Program-made: the position numbers and the translations under genes | Source: an uncultured Eubacteriales bacterium | GTDB lineage: Bacteria > Bacillota > Clostridia > Oscillospirales > CAG-272 | DNA: 45,683 nt | Assembly: GCA_934503195.1 (NCBI GenBank) | Contig: CAKSVM010000015.1 | Span: 1-45,683 of the forward strand | Reading direction: 5' to 3' | Part shown: positions 1 to 8,025 of the stretch, piece by piece | Layout of the letters: each line of letters opens with the position of its first letter | Position numbering within the stretch: the first letter of the stretch is position 1 | The notes under the pieces: model-generated | The model's input: only the letters and a program-made list of their open reading frames with translations | What the model was told of the DNA's origin: nothing | Database searches by the model: none

Positions 1-120
1 CTTCAGCCGCGCTTCGCGCCCCTCTGGCGATTCTCGCGAACCTGAATCCGGGCGCACTATTCCGCCGAAGCTGAACGCGTGTCGGAAATTTCCGTCGACG
101 CCCCATTCCCGCGCCGTATG

Positions 121-1023
121 TCAGCTCCTGACGACCGGAATCCAGAGTTCGCGGAAGCGTTCGCCGCGCCTCTCGCCGCGGTACCAGTGCGTGACGACGA
201 GTTCGGGCGACTTCGCGAGCTGATATCCCGACGTCGGAAGCCACTCGGAAGCGATCCTTTTCCGCAGTTCAAGAAAGGTCAGCGTCGGATAGCGGCAGCG
301 TTCGGTCTCAAAGACCGCGTAGGTCGCGGCCGGGATAACAATGTCTGAGAATATCTCCGAAAGTGCCTTTCCCGAGAAAGTCTCAGCCGCCAGAGCCGCG
401 CGTTCGCGCTCGCCGAGCTTTGCCGCGATATGGAAATCATACCCGTCGTCACTTATGTTGTCAATGACGTCGTACATTGTCTCGACGTCGCCCGATAACC
501 CTCCGAGCATCCACTGATAAGGTCTTGTCGAGGTGTAGAATTTTTCCTCCTGCCCAGCCCTCTCGCCGGGAATTCCGGCAAATCTGCGCCCGAATCCGGT
601 GAGAATGAATCCGGGACTTTCAATAACGCGGTAATTCATGATGTTTCCGCCCTCCAATGAGATTTTTATCGTCAGACGGGAAAAGGACTTAAGGCACCTT
701 CCGTTCGTCCGCGCTTCGGACGGATTTATCCCGTGGAACGCCCGGAACGCCTTGGCGAAGCTGTCAGGGCTGTCATAGCCGTATTTCAGTGAGGCGTCAA
801 TTACCTTTATTTTTCCGCCCGCAAGCTCCGCGCCCGCGAGAGTCAGCCGCCGGAGCCTTACATATTCCCCGAGCGTCCGGCCGCATAGAAGACTGAAAAC
901 TCTTGCGAAATGATATTCCGACGAAAAGCTCAGCCTCGCCGCCTCCGAAAGGTCGATTTCCGAGGCCAGATTCTCCTCGATATAATCAATCGCCCTCTGT
1001 ATTCCGGTTACCCAGTCCATCAT
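121..1023 (-). CDS. AraC-family regulator with GyrI-like effector domain
   Basis: About 300 residues. The N-terminal ~100 residues are a double helix-turn-helix of AraC type (IDYIEENLASEIDLSEAAR, then the second helix around YGYDSPDSFAKAFRAFHG and the closing NPSEAR). From about residue 130 (MNYRVIESPGFILTGFG) comes a GyrI-like small-molecule-binding domain that ends the protein, the order seen in Rob/SoxS-like multidrug or metabolite regulators. I chose the ATG at 1023 because a strong AGGAGGG lies just upstream; an in-frame ATG at 1077 would add 18 residues with no ribosome-binding site. The adjacent solute-binding protein and glycosidase genes make a sugar-linked role possible, but the effector cannot be read from the sequence. 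Confidence 0.85.
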   Translation of the reverse strand: MMDWVTGIQRAIDYIEENLASEIDLSEAARLSFSSEYHFARVFSLLCGRTLGEYVRLRRLTLAGAELAGGKIKVIDASLKYGYDSPDSFAKAFRAFHGINPSEARTNGRCLKSFSRLTIKISLEGGNIMNYRVIESPGFILTGFGRRFAGIPGERAGQEEKFYTSTRPYQWMLGGLSGDVETMYDVIDNISDDGYDFHIAAKLGERERAALAAETFSGKALSEIFSDIVIPAATYAVFETERCRYPTLTFLELRKRIASEWLPTSGYQLAKSPELVVTHWYRGERRGERFRELWIPVVRS

Positions 1024-1042
1024 TATCCCTCCTGACGAAAAT

Positions 1043-1072
1043 ATTATACCATGAGTCCACGTGCTCTGTCCC
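1043..1072 (-). promoter_or_regulatory. Sigma-A promoter of the AraC-type gene
   Basis: Read on the minus strand, an extended -10 (TGG then TATAAT, 1048-1043) is preceded at 18 bp by GGGACA (1072-1067), a weak -35. Just upstream lies a dyad, CCGACAT (1071-1077) and ATGTCGG (1091-1097), which overlaps the -35 and could be an autoregulatory operator. Confidence 0.55.
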
Positions 1073-1154
1073 GACATTGAGCGCGGACATATGTCGGATT
1101 CCGTTTATCATTATACCACGTCAAGGGATATTTGTAAATACCTGATATAAAACG

Positions 1155-1182
1155 AAAATGACCCGGAAAGCCGGATCATTTT
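1155..1182 (-). terminator. Intrinsic terminator of the solute-binding protein gene
   Basis: A 12-bp stem (1155-1166 with 1171-1182, one G-T wobble) with a 4-base loop lies 15 bases after the stop codon on the minus strand and is followed by CGTTTTAT. Confidence 0.75.
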
Positions 1183-1196
1183 CATATGGAGCGAAT

Positions 1197-2660
1197 TTAT
1201 TTGCTCTGATAAGCGTCGATCATCGTCTGAACCCACTCCTCGGCCTTGGCCTCGTTCGCGGCGTAGTAGGACGCGATATCCTTCGACTTCTTGCCGCCGA
1301 TCAGATCGCGGATCGTGCATCTCGGAGAGAGCGGGAAATCGCTCTCGTCGCAGGAATCAAACGAGTATTCGCGCGAGTTGAGGATTAGGTCAAGCATCTC
1401 GACCGAACGCTCGTCGCGCGAGGTCTTGGTCTTGAGCGTGACCTCATAGATCGCCGGAATCACATACTCGCGGCTGTAGGCGTTGAGTGCCTCGGTGATC
1501 ATTCCGATCTTCGCGTGTTCGGACTCGGGCTTGCAGACGCTGATCATCTGCGCGCTGAAGGTTCCCGAGAGATAGGTTCCGTAGCCCTCGGTCTCCTCGT
1601 CAAGCTTCGGATAGGGAATCACGCCGTAGTCGTCGGTCATATCGCGCATCTCGGCGTTCATCAGCTGGTCGATTCTGAACGCCGCGAAGACCGCGCGCTT
1701 TTCGGCGAACATATCGTTTATGTGCGCCAGCGAATTCGTGTAGACATAGGTCCCGGGATTGTTCCACATAAGCTCATAGATCTTGTCAAACGCGACCGGG
1801 ACTCTTTCGCTGTAATACGAAAGCACCGGGAGGTTGTCCTTGTCCTTTGTGATCGCGTTGAGCCCGAGTGAGCGCGAATAAGCGTCAAGACAGCCGAGAT
1901 TGTCGGTCGCGAGTCCGTAGAAATCGCCTTCGTCGGGCTTTGTGTCGCCGTTTAAGTCGCGCCAGAGATCCTTTATCGCGCCTCTGAGATAATCGACCGT
2001 CCAGCGTCCCTCGTCAACCACCGTGTAGATATCCTCAAGCCCGCACTCGTCGGCGAGATTCTTGTTGAAGACATAGTTCCAACAGCGGAGAATGTTCGAC
2101 TCCATGAAGTCGCCGAAGAGAAGCGGAGTGTTCGAGCCAATCGAGAAGGTTTCGTTTGCCTTCTTCACGTACCAGTCGGCGTCGAGGTTTACGTTCGGAA
2201 CGGTCTTCCAGTCGACAAGATAGTTATCGGCGATTATCGCGCCGAGCCACTGGTGCGTCGCGGTGATGAGATCGTACGTGTCGTCCCCGGCCAGAGTCAG
2301 TTCCTTTATCGTGTTGAGAGCCTTTTTGTGTCCCCATTCCTGAAGCGTGAAGACGAGATTCACCTTATACTTTTCCTCGACCGCGCGGTTGCGTTTCCAG
2401 ACCGCGTCGTCGATTGCCTCTCCGGTCTGCTCCTCGACGTCGAAATAGTCGCTCAGCGTCGACTGATATTCGCCGAATATGTTGAAGTCGACGCCGCCGA
2501 AATCAGCGTCGGGGAGCGCGTCGAGCGGGGAAGTCGACTCGGCGTTTGTGGTGCTTCCGGTTTCTTTCCCGGGATCCGCGTCGGGCGTCGCCGCGCCGCC
2601 TCCGCAGGACGTGAGCAGAGCCGTAAGCAGCGTTATTCCGATAAGTCGTGTGTGTTTCAT
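1197..2660 (-). CDS. Extracellular solute-binding lipoprotein (sugar ABC type)
   Basis: 487 residues with a lipoprotein signal: a short basic start, a hydrophobic stretch and the lipobox LLTSC (Cys19), followed by a Gly/Thr/Ser/Asp-rich tether to about residue 50. The remainder resembles family-1 type periplasmic-binding proteins that deliver oligosaccharides to an ABC transporter. Around residues 235-246 sits DLNGDTKPDEGD, an EF-hand-like Asp/Asn loop that probably binds calcium, as seen in many Clostridia binding proteins. No permease or ATPase gene is adjacent, so it is an orphan within this window. It is divergent from the Gfo/GH78-type pair, from which it is separated by a shared regulatory region. 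The ligand cannot be read from the sequence. Confidence 0.85.
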   Translation of the reverse strand: MKHTRLIGITLLTALLTSCGGGAATPDADPGKETGSTTNAESTSPLDALPDADFGGVDFNIFGEYQSTLSDYFDVEEQTGEAIDDAVWKRNRAVEEKYKVNLVFTLQEWGHKKALNTIKELTLAGDDTYDLITATHQWLGAIIADNYLVDWKTVPNVNLDADWYVKKANETFSIGSNTPLLFGDFMESNILRCWNYVFNKNLADECGLEDIYTVVDEGRWTVDYLRGAIKDLWRDLNGDTKPDEGDFYGLATDNLGCLDAYSRSLGLNAITKDKDNLPVLSYYSERVPVAFDKIYELMWNNPGTYVYTNSLAHINDMFAEKRAVFAAFRIDQLMNAEMRDMTDDYGVIPYPKLDEETEGYGTYLSGTFSAQMISVCKPESEHAKIGMITEALNAYSREYVIPAIYEVTLKTKTSRDERSVEMLDLILNSREYSFDSCDESDFPLSPRCTIRDLIGGKKSKDIASYYAANEAKAEEWVQTMIDAYQSK

Positions 2661-2689
2661 TGGCTACCTCCGAAATATTTGTTATCATC

Positions 2690-2718
2690 ATTATATCATA
2701 ATTCGGATATTTACGCAA
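2690..2718 (-). promoter_or_regulatory. Promoter of the solute-binding protein gene
   Basis: Minus strand: TTGCGT (2718-2713), a 17-bp spacer and TATAAT (2695-2690), with a TG-A extended -10. A strong GGAGG precedes the ATG at 2660. Confidence 0.75.
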
Positions 2719-2721
2719 GTC

Positions 2722-2753
2722 AAATTTTGGAGGTATTACCACCTATGAAATTT
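2722..2753. promoter_or_regulatory. Candidate operator dyad in the divergent region
   Basis: Two AAATTT blocks (2722-2727 and 2748-2753) and an inner AGGT/ACCT pair (2731-2734 and 2741-2744) are symmetric about the same centre, 2737.5; 11 of 16 half-site positions match. It lies just upstream of the -35 of the solute-binding gene and before the Gfo gene, a place suited to a shared regulator. The assignment is inference. Confidence 0.35.
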
Positions 2754-2815
2754 AGACTCCGAACTATAATTCCGCGCGTTTACCGTTTTTTACAAATAAA
2801 AGGTTGTTTTCTCCA

Positions 2816-2844
2816 TTCCAATCCGGTACGCGATGAGGTATAAT
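2816..2844 (+). promoter_or_regulatory. Promoter of the Gfo/GH78-type operon
   Basis: A perfect TATAAT (2839-2844) is preceded at 17 bp by a weak TTCCAA (2816-2821). GGAGGAAAG then leads into the ATG at 2872. The poor -35 fits a promoter that needs an activator. Confidence 0.5.
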
Positions 2845-2871
2845 AAATAAAAACAAATCCGGAGGAAAGAA

Positions 2872-4098
2872 ATGAAACTGAGAATCGGAATAGTCGGACT
2901 CGGATATTTTTCGGACGACTTCATAAAGCTTTTCAGAACGCATCCTGACGTCGAAGAGGTCGCGGTCTGCGATCTTCTGCCCGAGAGAGTCGTGGCGTCT
3001 GCGGCAAAGCATAAGATCACGAAAACCTTTTCGTCCTTTGACGAAATGCTCCGCGACAGGGAGATAAACTGCGTGGGAATCTTCACCCAGCGTCACCTTC
3101 ACGCGAAGATGGTGCTCGCCGCGCTCGACGCCGGAAAGCACGTCTACAGCGCGGTTCCGATCGCCTGCACGGTCGACGAGATCGGACAGATAATCGAAAA
3201 GGTGAGAAAAAAGCATCTCATCTACATGATGGGCGAGACCTGTTATTATTACCCCTGCGCGATCTTTTGCCGCGAGCGGTATAAAAAAGGCGATTTCGGC
3301 GAGTTCGTCTACGCCGAGACGCAGTATTATCACGATATCTGCGAGATGTACGGCGCGTTCAGGCATTCTGGCGGCGAAAACTGGCGGCGCGACGCCGGAA
3401 TCCCGCCGATGTTCTATCCGACCCACTCGATCTCGATGGTCTTCTCGGCGATCGGACAGTACGCGACAAGCGTCTCCTGCCTCGGACTTGACGACAAGGT
3501 TTCGGGACTTCACGGCGACGATATCTACGGCGTCGGAAAGAATAACTGGGACAATCCATTCGCGAATGAGACCGCGCTTTTCAGAATGAGCGGCGGCGGA
3601 GTCGTCAGATGCAACGAGTTCAGGCGGGTCGGGATAAATAAGCCGTCGTCCTACATAACCGCGTTCTACGGCGACCTCGGCTCATACGAATGCTCTGTGA
3701 CAAATCACACCTTCCAGCGCGGAGAGTCGTCTGGCGAGGCGACGCTTGAGGACGTCGGGGCTCTTATAAACACCGAGAGATACAACGCCGAGCTTTCGTC
3801 CGGCCGTCTCGAAGCTCCGGCGAACAGCGTGAGATACATCGAGGGCTACTCGAAGATTCAGGACAGGTCAAGACTCCCCGAATCCCATCGCGATCTCCCG
3901 CCGACCGCGCATTATAATTCGCATCCCTTCCTCGTCGACGATTTCTGCAAGGCGGTCGTCACCGACACTCTCCCGCCCTGCAACGCGTGGGAGTCGGCGA
4001 GATGGATGATTCCGGGACTCATCGCGCACGAATCCGCGCTTCGCGGCGGGATACAGCTCGAAATCCCCGACTTCGGACCCGCGCCCGAAAACTGGTGA
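2872..4098 (+). CDS. Gfo/Idh/MocA-family protein, GH109-like features
   Basis: 408 residues. An N-terminal Rossmann fold (GIVGLGYFSDDF near residue 4) should bind NAD(P). The usual EKP motif, whose Lys serves classic sugar dehydrogenases of this family, reads AVP here (residues 94-96). Further on there is GDFGEF, then YYHD (His154-Asp155) and YPTHS (residues 182-186), which resemble the HD and YPTH motifs of NAD-dependent glycosidases of family GH109. I therefore suspect lyase or glycosidase-like redox-cycle chemistry rather than a plain dehydrogenase. It is the first gene of an operon with a GH78-type glycosidase 25 bases downstream, so both probably act on the same cytoplasmic glycoside. 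The family call is firm; the reaction is inference. Confidence 0.8.
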   Translation: MKLRIGIVGLGYFSDDFIKLFRTHPDVEEVAVCDLLPERVVASAAKHKITKTFSSFDEMLRDREINCVGIFTQRHLHAKMVLAALDAGKHVYSAVPIACTVDEIGQIIEKVRKKHLIYMMGETCYYYPCAIFCRERYKKGDFGEFVYAETQYYHDICEMYGAFRHSGGENWRRDAGIPPMFYPTHSISMVFSAIGQYATSVSCLGLDDKVSGLHGDDIYGVGKNNWDNPFANETALFRMSGGGVVRCNEFRRVGINKPSSYITAFYGDLGSYECSVTNHTFQRGESSGEATLEDVGALINTERYNAELSSGRLEAPANSVRYIEGYSKIQDRSRLPESHRDLPPTAHYNSHPFLVDDFCKAVVTDTLPPCNAWESARWMIPGLIAHESALRGGIQLEIPDFGPAPENW

Positions 4099-4123
4099 GA
4101 CGTTTCACTGAAAGGAAAATGAA

Positions 4124-6178
4124 ATGAATGATAAATACTTCGGAAAAGCGGAATTCCTGACGCTCGACCCGGCGAAATACCCGGCCTTCGCGAAGCTTCC
4201 GGCGACCTTCTTCGTCCCGTTTTACCGTAAATTCGTCGCGGCGCAGTTCATGAAGAGCGTAAAGCTTGACGGCCGCGGAGCGGCGAAAATCCGCGTCTTC
4301 GCCGACACAAAATTCAGGCTGACGGTGAACGGAAAGGTTCTCGGCGTTGGTCCGGTCGCGGCGGGCGGTGACTACGGAAACACCCTTCCGATGCCAAAAC
4401 AGTATTTCAATACCTACGAGACCGAGGTCGACGGGATATTCGAAATTCTCTGCGAGGTTCAGACGCCCGGAGTCGTCCAGACCGATTACTCGGCGGGGAA
4501 GGGCGGATTCATCTTCGCGGCCGAGATAGACCTAGGGAACCGGAAGGTTGAGGTCGTATCGGACGAAAGCTGGCTTGTCCGCTTTGACCCGCGCTTTGAC
4601 TCGGCTGTGTCGGCCGACCTCACGCGCGAAATGCTCGGGTGGGAAAAGGCTTCGGTCGTCCCCAAAAACGAAATCGTCTGGAATCTAGCCGACCCGGAGA
4701 TTCCCGCGCTTTGTGAGAGCGTCGTGAATCCACAGTCTGTTGAAAAGTCCGCGGGGAAGACGAGATTCGTCTTCGACCGGATCTACTCTGCCTATGTTCA
4801 GATTGAGTCGGACGCCGATTCAGATTCGGAACTCGGTTTAATCATCTCGGAATACCCGTCGGATAAGGTTTCGGAGCGGATCAGGGTCGGACGCGGAAAG
4901 ACCTTCTACCGCGGATTCAGAATGTGGAGCATTGGCGAGGTCACCGTTATTCATCCCGGAAATGTGCGGGTCGAGGTGTCGCTCGTCTTTGTCCGCTATC
5001 CGGTCGACGAGTCGCGCACCGGAAGCTTTGCCTGCTCGGACGAAAAGCTCACCGCGATATACGAACTCGGAAAGAAGACGCTTGAGATCTGCCGCCAGAG
5101 TCTGCATCTCGACAGTCCGCTTCATCAGGAAACGCTCGGCTGCACAGGGGACTACGCGATCGAGAATCTGATGACCTCGATGACCTTCGGCGATATGCGG
5201 CTTTCGAGACTCGATCTCGTCCGGACGTCGGACTATCTTAAGATGACGGACGGATATATGTTCCACACGAGTTACAGTCTCATTTTCGTGACGATGCTCT
5301 GGGACTACTATATGTTCACGGCCGACATAAAGACGGTAAGTAAGCTTCTGCCGACGGTGGAAATTCTTCTCCGGCGCTTTGCCGGGTACACCTCGGACGG
5401 CGTGATCGAAAATCCGCCGAACTATATGTTCATCGAGTGGGGAACGCTTGACGGCTACAATCTTCACCACCCGCCGAAGGCACTCGGTCAGACCGCGCTG
5501 AATTCCTTCTACCGCATGGCACTCCTCGCGGCCGAGAAGCTCTTCCGTGAGACCGGGAACGACGCCCGCGCGGCCGAAATCGAAAGTCTCGCAAGAGCGC
5601 ACAGAACGGCCTGTGTGCGGCGTTTCTATGAGGCGGATGGGAATATCTTCAATGACGGCACGCCGTCTCCCGAGTCGGATTACGAGCCGAACGAGTGGCT
5701 TCCGGCGAACGCGAAGCGACGCTATCACACGCGTCAGGCGAACACGCTCGCGGTTCTCTCGGGACTCACGGACGATACCGGACTCATGGAGCGTGTGATT
5801 CTCTCGATCTTAGGCGAAAACGACGAGTTCGAGGACTTCGAGGTTCAGCCGTACTTCATGCACTACGTGATGGAAGCGGCGCGGAAGACCGGACTTTTCG
5901 GAAAATACGGATTAAGGCTCCTTCACCTCTGGGACAGGCAGGTCATTGACTCTCCGAAGGGCATGAAGGAGGGCTGGGGAAAGTTTGTCGGCGACAACAG
6001 TCACGCGTGGGGCGCGACGCCGACCTATCAGCTTCCGATGGTGTTATCCGGGCTTGAGATCACGAAGCCGGGATTCGCGGAGTACAGGCTCTCACCCGAG
6101 CTTTACGGACTTGACTGGGCTGAGATTTCCTTCCCGACGCCGAAGGGGATGGTAAGACTGACGCTAAGGGAGAAATGA
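4124..6178 (+). CDS. Alpha-L-rhamnosidase-like glycoside hydrolase (GH78 type)
   Basis: 684 residues with no signal peptide, so cytoplasmic. The N-terminal ~270 residues look like beta-sandwich modules; from about residue 300 an (alpha/alpha)6-barrel type catalytic region follows. The segment DSPLHQETLGCTGDYAIENL corresponds to the conserved DCPQRDERLGWTGD region of rhamnosidases, but with Gln-Glu and Cys replacing some usual residues. Near the end, GDNSHAWGATPTYQLP is the family's C-terminal barrel motif, followed by a small beta domain. Because key residues deviate, the sugar may be something other than rhamnose. AAAGGAAAATGAA precedes the ATG. It is the second gene of the operon. Confidence 0.75.
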   Translation: MNDKYFGKAEFLTLDPAKYPAFAKLPATFFVPFYRKFVAAQFMKSVKLDGRGAAKIRVFADTKFRLTVNGKVLGVGPVAAGGDYGNTLPMPKQYFNTYETEVDGIFEILCEVQTPGVVQTDYSAGKGGFIFAAEIDLGNRKVEVVSDESWLVRFDPRFDSAVSADLTREMLGWEKASVVPKNEIVWNLADPEIPALCESVVNPQSVEKSAGKTRFVFDRIYSAYVQIESDADSDSELGLIISEYPSDKVSERIRVGRGKTFYRGFRMWSIGEVTVIHPGNVRVEVSLVFVRYPVDESRTGSFACSDEKLTAIYELGKKTLEICRQSLHLDSPLHQETLGCTGDYAIENLMTSMTFGDMRLSRLDLVRTSDYLKMTDGYMFHTSYSLIFVTMLWDYYMFTADIKTVSKLLPTVEILLRRFAGYTSDGVIENPPNYMFIEWGTLDGYNLHHPPKALGQTALNSFYRMALLAAEKLFRETGNDARAAEIESLARAHRTACVRRFYEADGNIFNDGTPSPESDYEPNEWLPANAKRRYHTRQANTLAVLSGLTDDTGLMERVILSILGENDEFEDFEVQPYFMHYVMEAARKTGLFGKYGLRLLHLWDRQVIDSPKGMKEGWGKFVGDNSHAWGATPTYQLPMVLSGLEITKPGFAEYRLSPELYGLDWAEISFPTPKGMVRLTLREK

Positions 6179-6208
6179 TGCGCGGAAGAAGGAACTGATT
6201 AAAAAACG

Positions 6209-6236
6209 CCGCCCGGAGGTGAAATCCTCCGGGCGG
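6209..6236. terminator. Bidirectional intrinsic terminator
   Basis: A perfect 11-bp GC-rich stem (6209-6219 with 6226-6236) with a 6-base loop sits between the convergent GH78-type and mrp genes. A-run 6201-6206 on the left gives a U-run for the minus strand; TTT follows on the plus strand. Confidence 0.9.
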
Positions 6237-6255
6237 TTTCGTATGTGACAGATGT

Positions 6256-7122
6256 TTATTTGACGAGTTTTTCAATCTCTCCGGCGCAGTTATCAAGATA
6301 ATCGGCGTCGAGAAGCTCAATTGCGCCCTTGTCGCAGAGCGAGGCGAGTCTCGGGTCGACCGGGACGCGCGCGAGAACCTTGTAGCCGAAACGATCCGCG
6401 ACCTCGTTTATATGGCTCTTTCCGTAGAGTTCATACTCCTTGCCGCAGTCGGGACATCTGAAGTACGCCATGTTCTCGACAAGACCGAGAACCGGGATGT
6501 TCATCATCTTCGCCATGTTCGCGGCCTTGGCGACGATCATCGAGACAAGCTCCTGCGGGCTTGTGACGATAATGATTCCGTCAAGCGGGATCGACTGAAA
6601 AACGGTCAGCGGCACGTCACCGGTTCCGGGCGGCATATCGACGAACATGAAGTCCACGTCGTCCCAGATCACGTCAGTCCAGAACTGCTTGACCGTTCCG
6701 GCGATGACCGGACCTCTCCAGACGACGGGGGTTGTCTCGTCGGGGAGCAGAAGATTGACGCTCATCATTTTGATTCCGGTTTTCGAGGCGAGCGGGAAAA
6801 TGCCGCCGTTGCCGTCGCCGTTTACCTCTCCGGTGACTCCGAAGGCCTTGGGAATCGAGGGTCCGGTGATATCGGCGTCAAGGATCGCGGTTTCATATCC
6901 CTTGCGGTTCATGAGGACCGAGAGCATAGAGGTGACGATCGACTTTCCGACGCCGCCCTTTCCGCTGACGACTCCTATGACCTTTTTGATGTGGGAAAGC
7001 TCGTGGGGCTTTTCGATGAAGCTCTGCTTTTCGCCGCTCTTTGAGGGGCAGTTAGCCGAGCAGCTCGAACAGTCGTGCGTACATTCGGACGCGGGCTTCT
7101 CCTTGCTGTCGTCATAAATCAT
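6256..7122 (-). CDS. mrp: Mrp/NBP35-type Fe-S cluster carrier ATPase
   Basis: 288 residues. This P-loop NTPase transfers Fe-S clusters to apoproteins in the cytosol. The deviant Walker A motif SGKGGVGKS lies at residues 53-61. Cysteines 14, 18, 21 and 25 form an N-terminal ferredoxin-like cluster region as in NBP35, and a CPDC pair near residue 217 is the bridging-cluster CxxC of the Mrp dimer. The MPPGTGD motif, typical of the family, is present. It is transcribed alone from its own promoter and ends at a bidirectional terminator. Confidence 0.93.
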   Translation of the reverse strand: MIYDDSKEKPASECTHDCSSCSANCPSKSGEKQSFIEKPHELSHIKKVIGVVSGKGGVGKSIVTSMLSVLMNRKGYETAILDADITGPSIPKAFGVTGEVNGDGNGGIFPLASKTGIKMMSVNLLLPDETTPVVWRGPVIAGTVKQFWTDVIWDDVDFMFVDMPPGTGDVPLTVFQSIPLDGIIIVTSPQELVSMIVAKAANMAKMMNIPVLGLVENMAYFRCPDCGKEYELYGKSHINEVADRFGYKVLARVPVDPRLASLCDKGAIELLDADYLDNCAGEIEKLVK

Positions 7123-7154
7123 AAAAGAATCTCCTTTCGAAAGATACTTATACT

Positions 7155-7183
7155 ATTATATACCATTTTTCTCTTAAATGCAA
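7155..7183 (-). promoter_or_regulatory. Promoter of mrp
   Basis: Minus strand: TTGCAT (7183-7178), 17-bp spacer, TATAAT (7160-7155). The downstream Shine-Dalgarno AAAGGAG can pair with CTTTCG just before it, a possible mild translational mask. Confidence 0.75.
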
Positions 7184-7252
7184 GCTTTTTTCGAGTTTAA
7201 TACAATTTTTACGGATTGTCAAAAACATAAGGCAGAAGAGAGGAAAAATCTG

Positions 7253-7261
7253 TGATATAAT
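7253..7261 (+). promoter_or_regulatory. Extended -10 promoter of the zinc-ribbon gene
   Basis: TG-A-TATAAT with no good -35 at 17 bp. GAGGGGG precedes the ATG at 7291. Confidence 0.55.
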
Positions 7262-7290
7262 ACAGTGATAATTCGCGAGGGGGAATATTT

Positions 7291-7710
7291 ATGAAAGAGA
7301 AGCTCCGCAGGTTTTTCGGGGGGCGGTACGGAATAGACGAGCTTGGGATCGCGATCGTGATCCTTTCGATGGTTTTCGCGCTGGCGGGGAATATCGCCGA
7401 GTCGTTCTGGCTTCAGATTCCGGCGTACATACTGCTCATCTGGGAGCTTATAAGATATATGTCGCGGAAATACGCGGAGAGACGCCGCGAGAACGATTTC
7501 TTCAGAAAGCACGCCGGGAAGCTCTATGAGAAGCTTATAAAGCCGATCGAAAAGCGTTTCCGTCTCTGGGGAAACATGATCCGCGACCGGAAGACGCACA
7601 GATATTTCACCTGCCCGAAATGCCACAACGCGCTCCGTGTTCCGAAGGGCAGGGGCGAGATCACGATAACCTGTCCGGTCTGCGGCGAGAAGCTTGACAG
7701 AAAATCTTAG
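7291..7710 (+). CDS. Small membrane protein with C-terminal zinc ribbon
   Basis: 139 residues. Residues ~15-55 form one or two membrane helices (ELGIAIVILSMVFALAG, then IPAYILLIWELIRYM). A basic, helical linker follows, then a C-terminal zinc ribbon with CPKC and CPVC knuckles about 21 residues apart. The basic linker and ribbon probably face the cytoplasm and may bind nucleic acid or protein. I know this architecture from hypothetical proteins of Clostridia but not a function. It stands alone, divergent from mrp. Confidence 0.75.
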   Translation: MKEKLRRFFGGRYGIDELGIAIVILSMVFALAGNIAESFWLQIPAYILLIWELIRYMSRKYAERRRENDFFRKHAGKLYEKLIKPIEKRFRLWGNMIRDRKTHRYFTCPKCHNALRVPKGRGEITITCPVCGEKLDRKS

Positions 7711-7731
7711 CGGGGAAGCCCCCGCGGGCGG

Positions 7732-7912
7732 ACGTCAGGGATTGTGCCTGCTGATGTGTTAGTTTCGTTTTTATCTTGTAGTTCTGTCACTTCGTGCCAG
7801 AACCGCTCGGGCGGCGTGCCGCCGCTCCCAAACGTCAGGGCTTGTGCCTGCTGATGTGTTAGTTTGGCTTCTATCTTGTAGTTCTGCCACTTCGTGCCAG
7901 AACCGCTCGGGC
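7732..7912. repeat. Two-copy tandem repeat, 100-bp period, each with a hairpin
   Basis: Two 81-bp copies (7732-7812 and 7832-7912) differ at five positions. Each contains an interrupted stem, GTTCTG / CAGAAC around CAC-TTC-GTG with one internal mismatch. A GC-rich palindrome, GCGGCGTGCCGCCGC, fills the spacer. The 315-bp gap between the zinc-ribbon gene and the glycerate kinase holds this repeat and one terminator, and no coding sequence that I can support. Confidence 0.85.
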
Positions 7913-7970
7913 TGCGCCCTCGCCTGCCGTGAGGGGACGACGCGCTGTTTAATTGTTTAATATAAAATCA

Positions 7971-8008
7971 ACGGACTGCCGTGTTTGCGACAGCCCGTTT
8001 TGTTATTT
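7971..8008. terminator. Imperfect hairpin terminator
   Basis: ACGGACTG (7971-7978) pairs with CAGCCCGT (7991-7998) with one mismatch, followed on the plus strand by a T-rich run (to 8008). It sits just past the end of the glycerate kinase gene, so it may also serve the minus strand. Confidence 0.5.
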
Positions 8009-8025
8009 GGACATCGGCGTATATT

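Noticed and set aside
1..120. Possible end of a gene at the left edge
   Set aside because: Short open stretches exist in several frames but none has a recognisable motif or a ribosome-binding site, so nothing is called.
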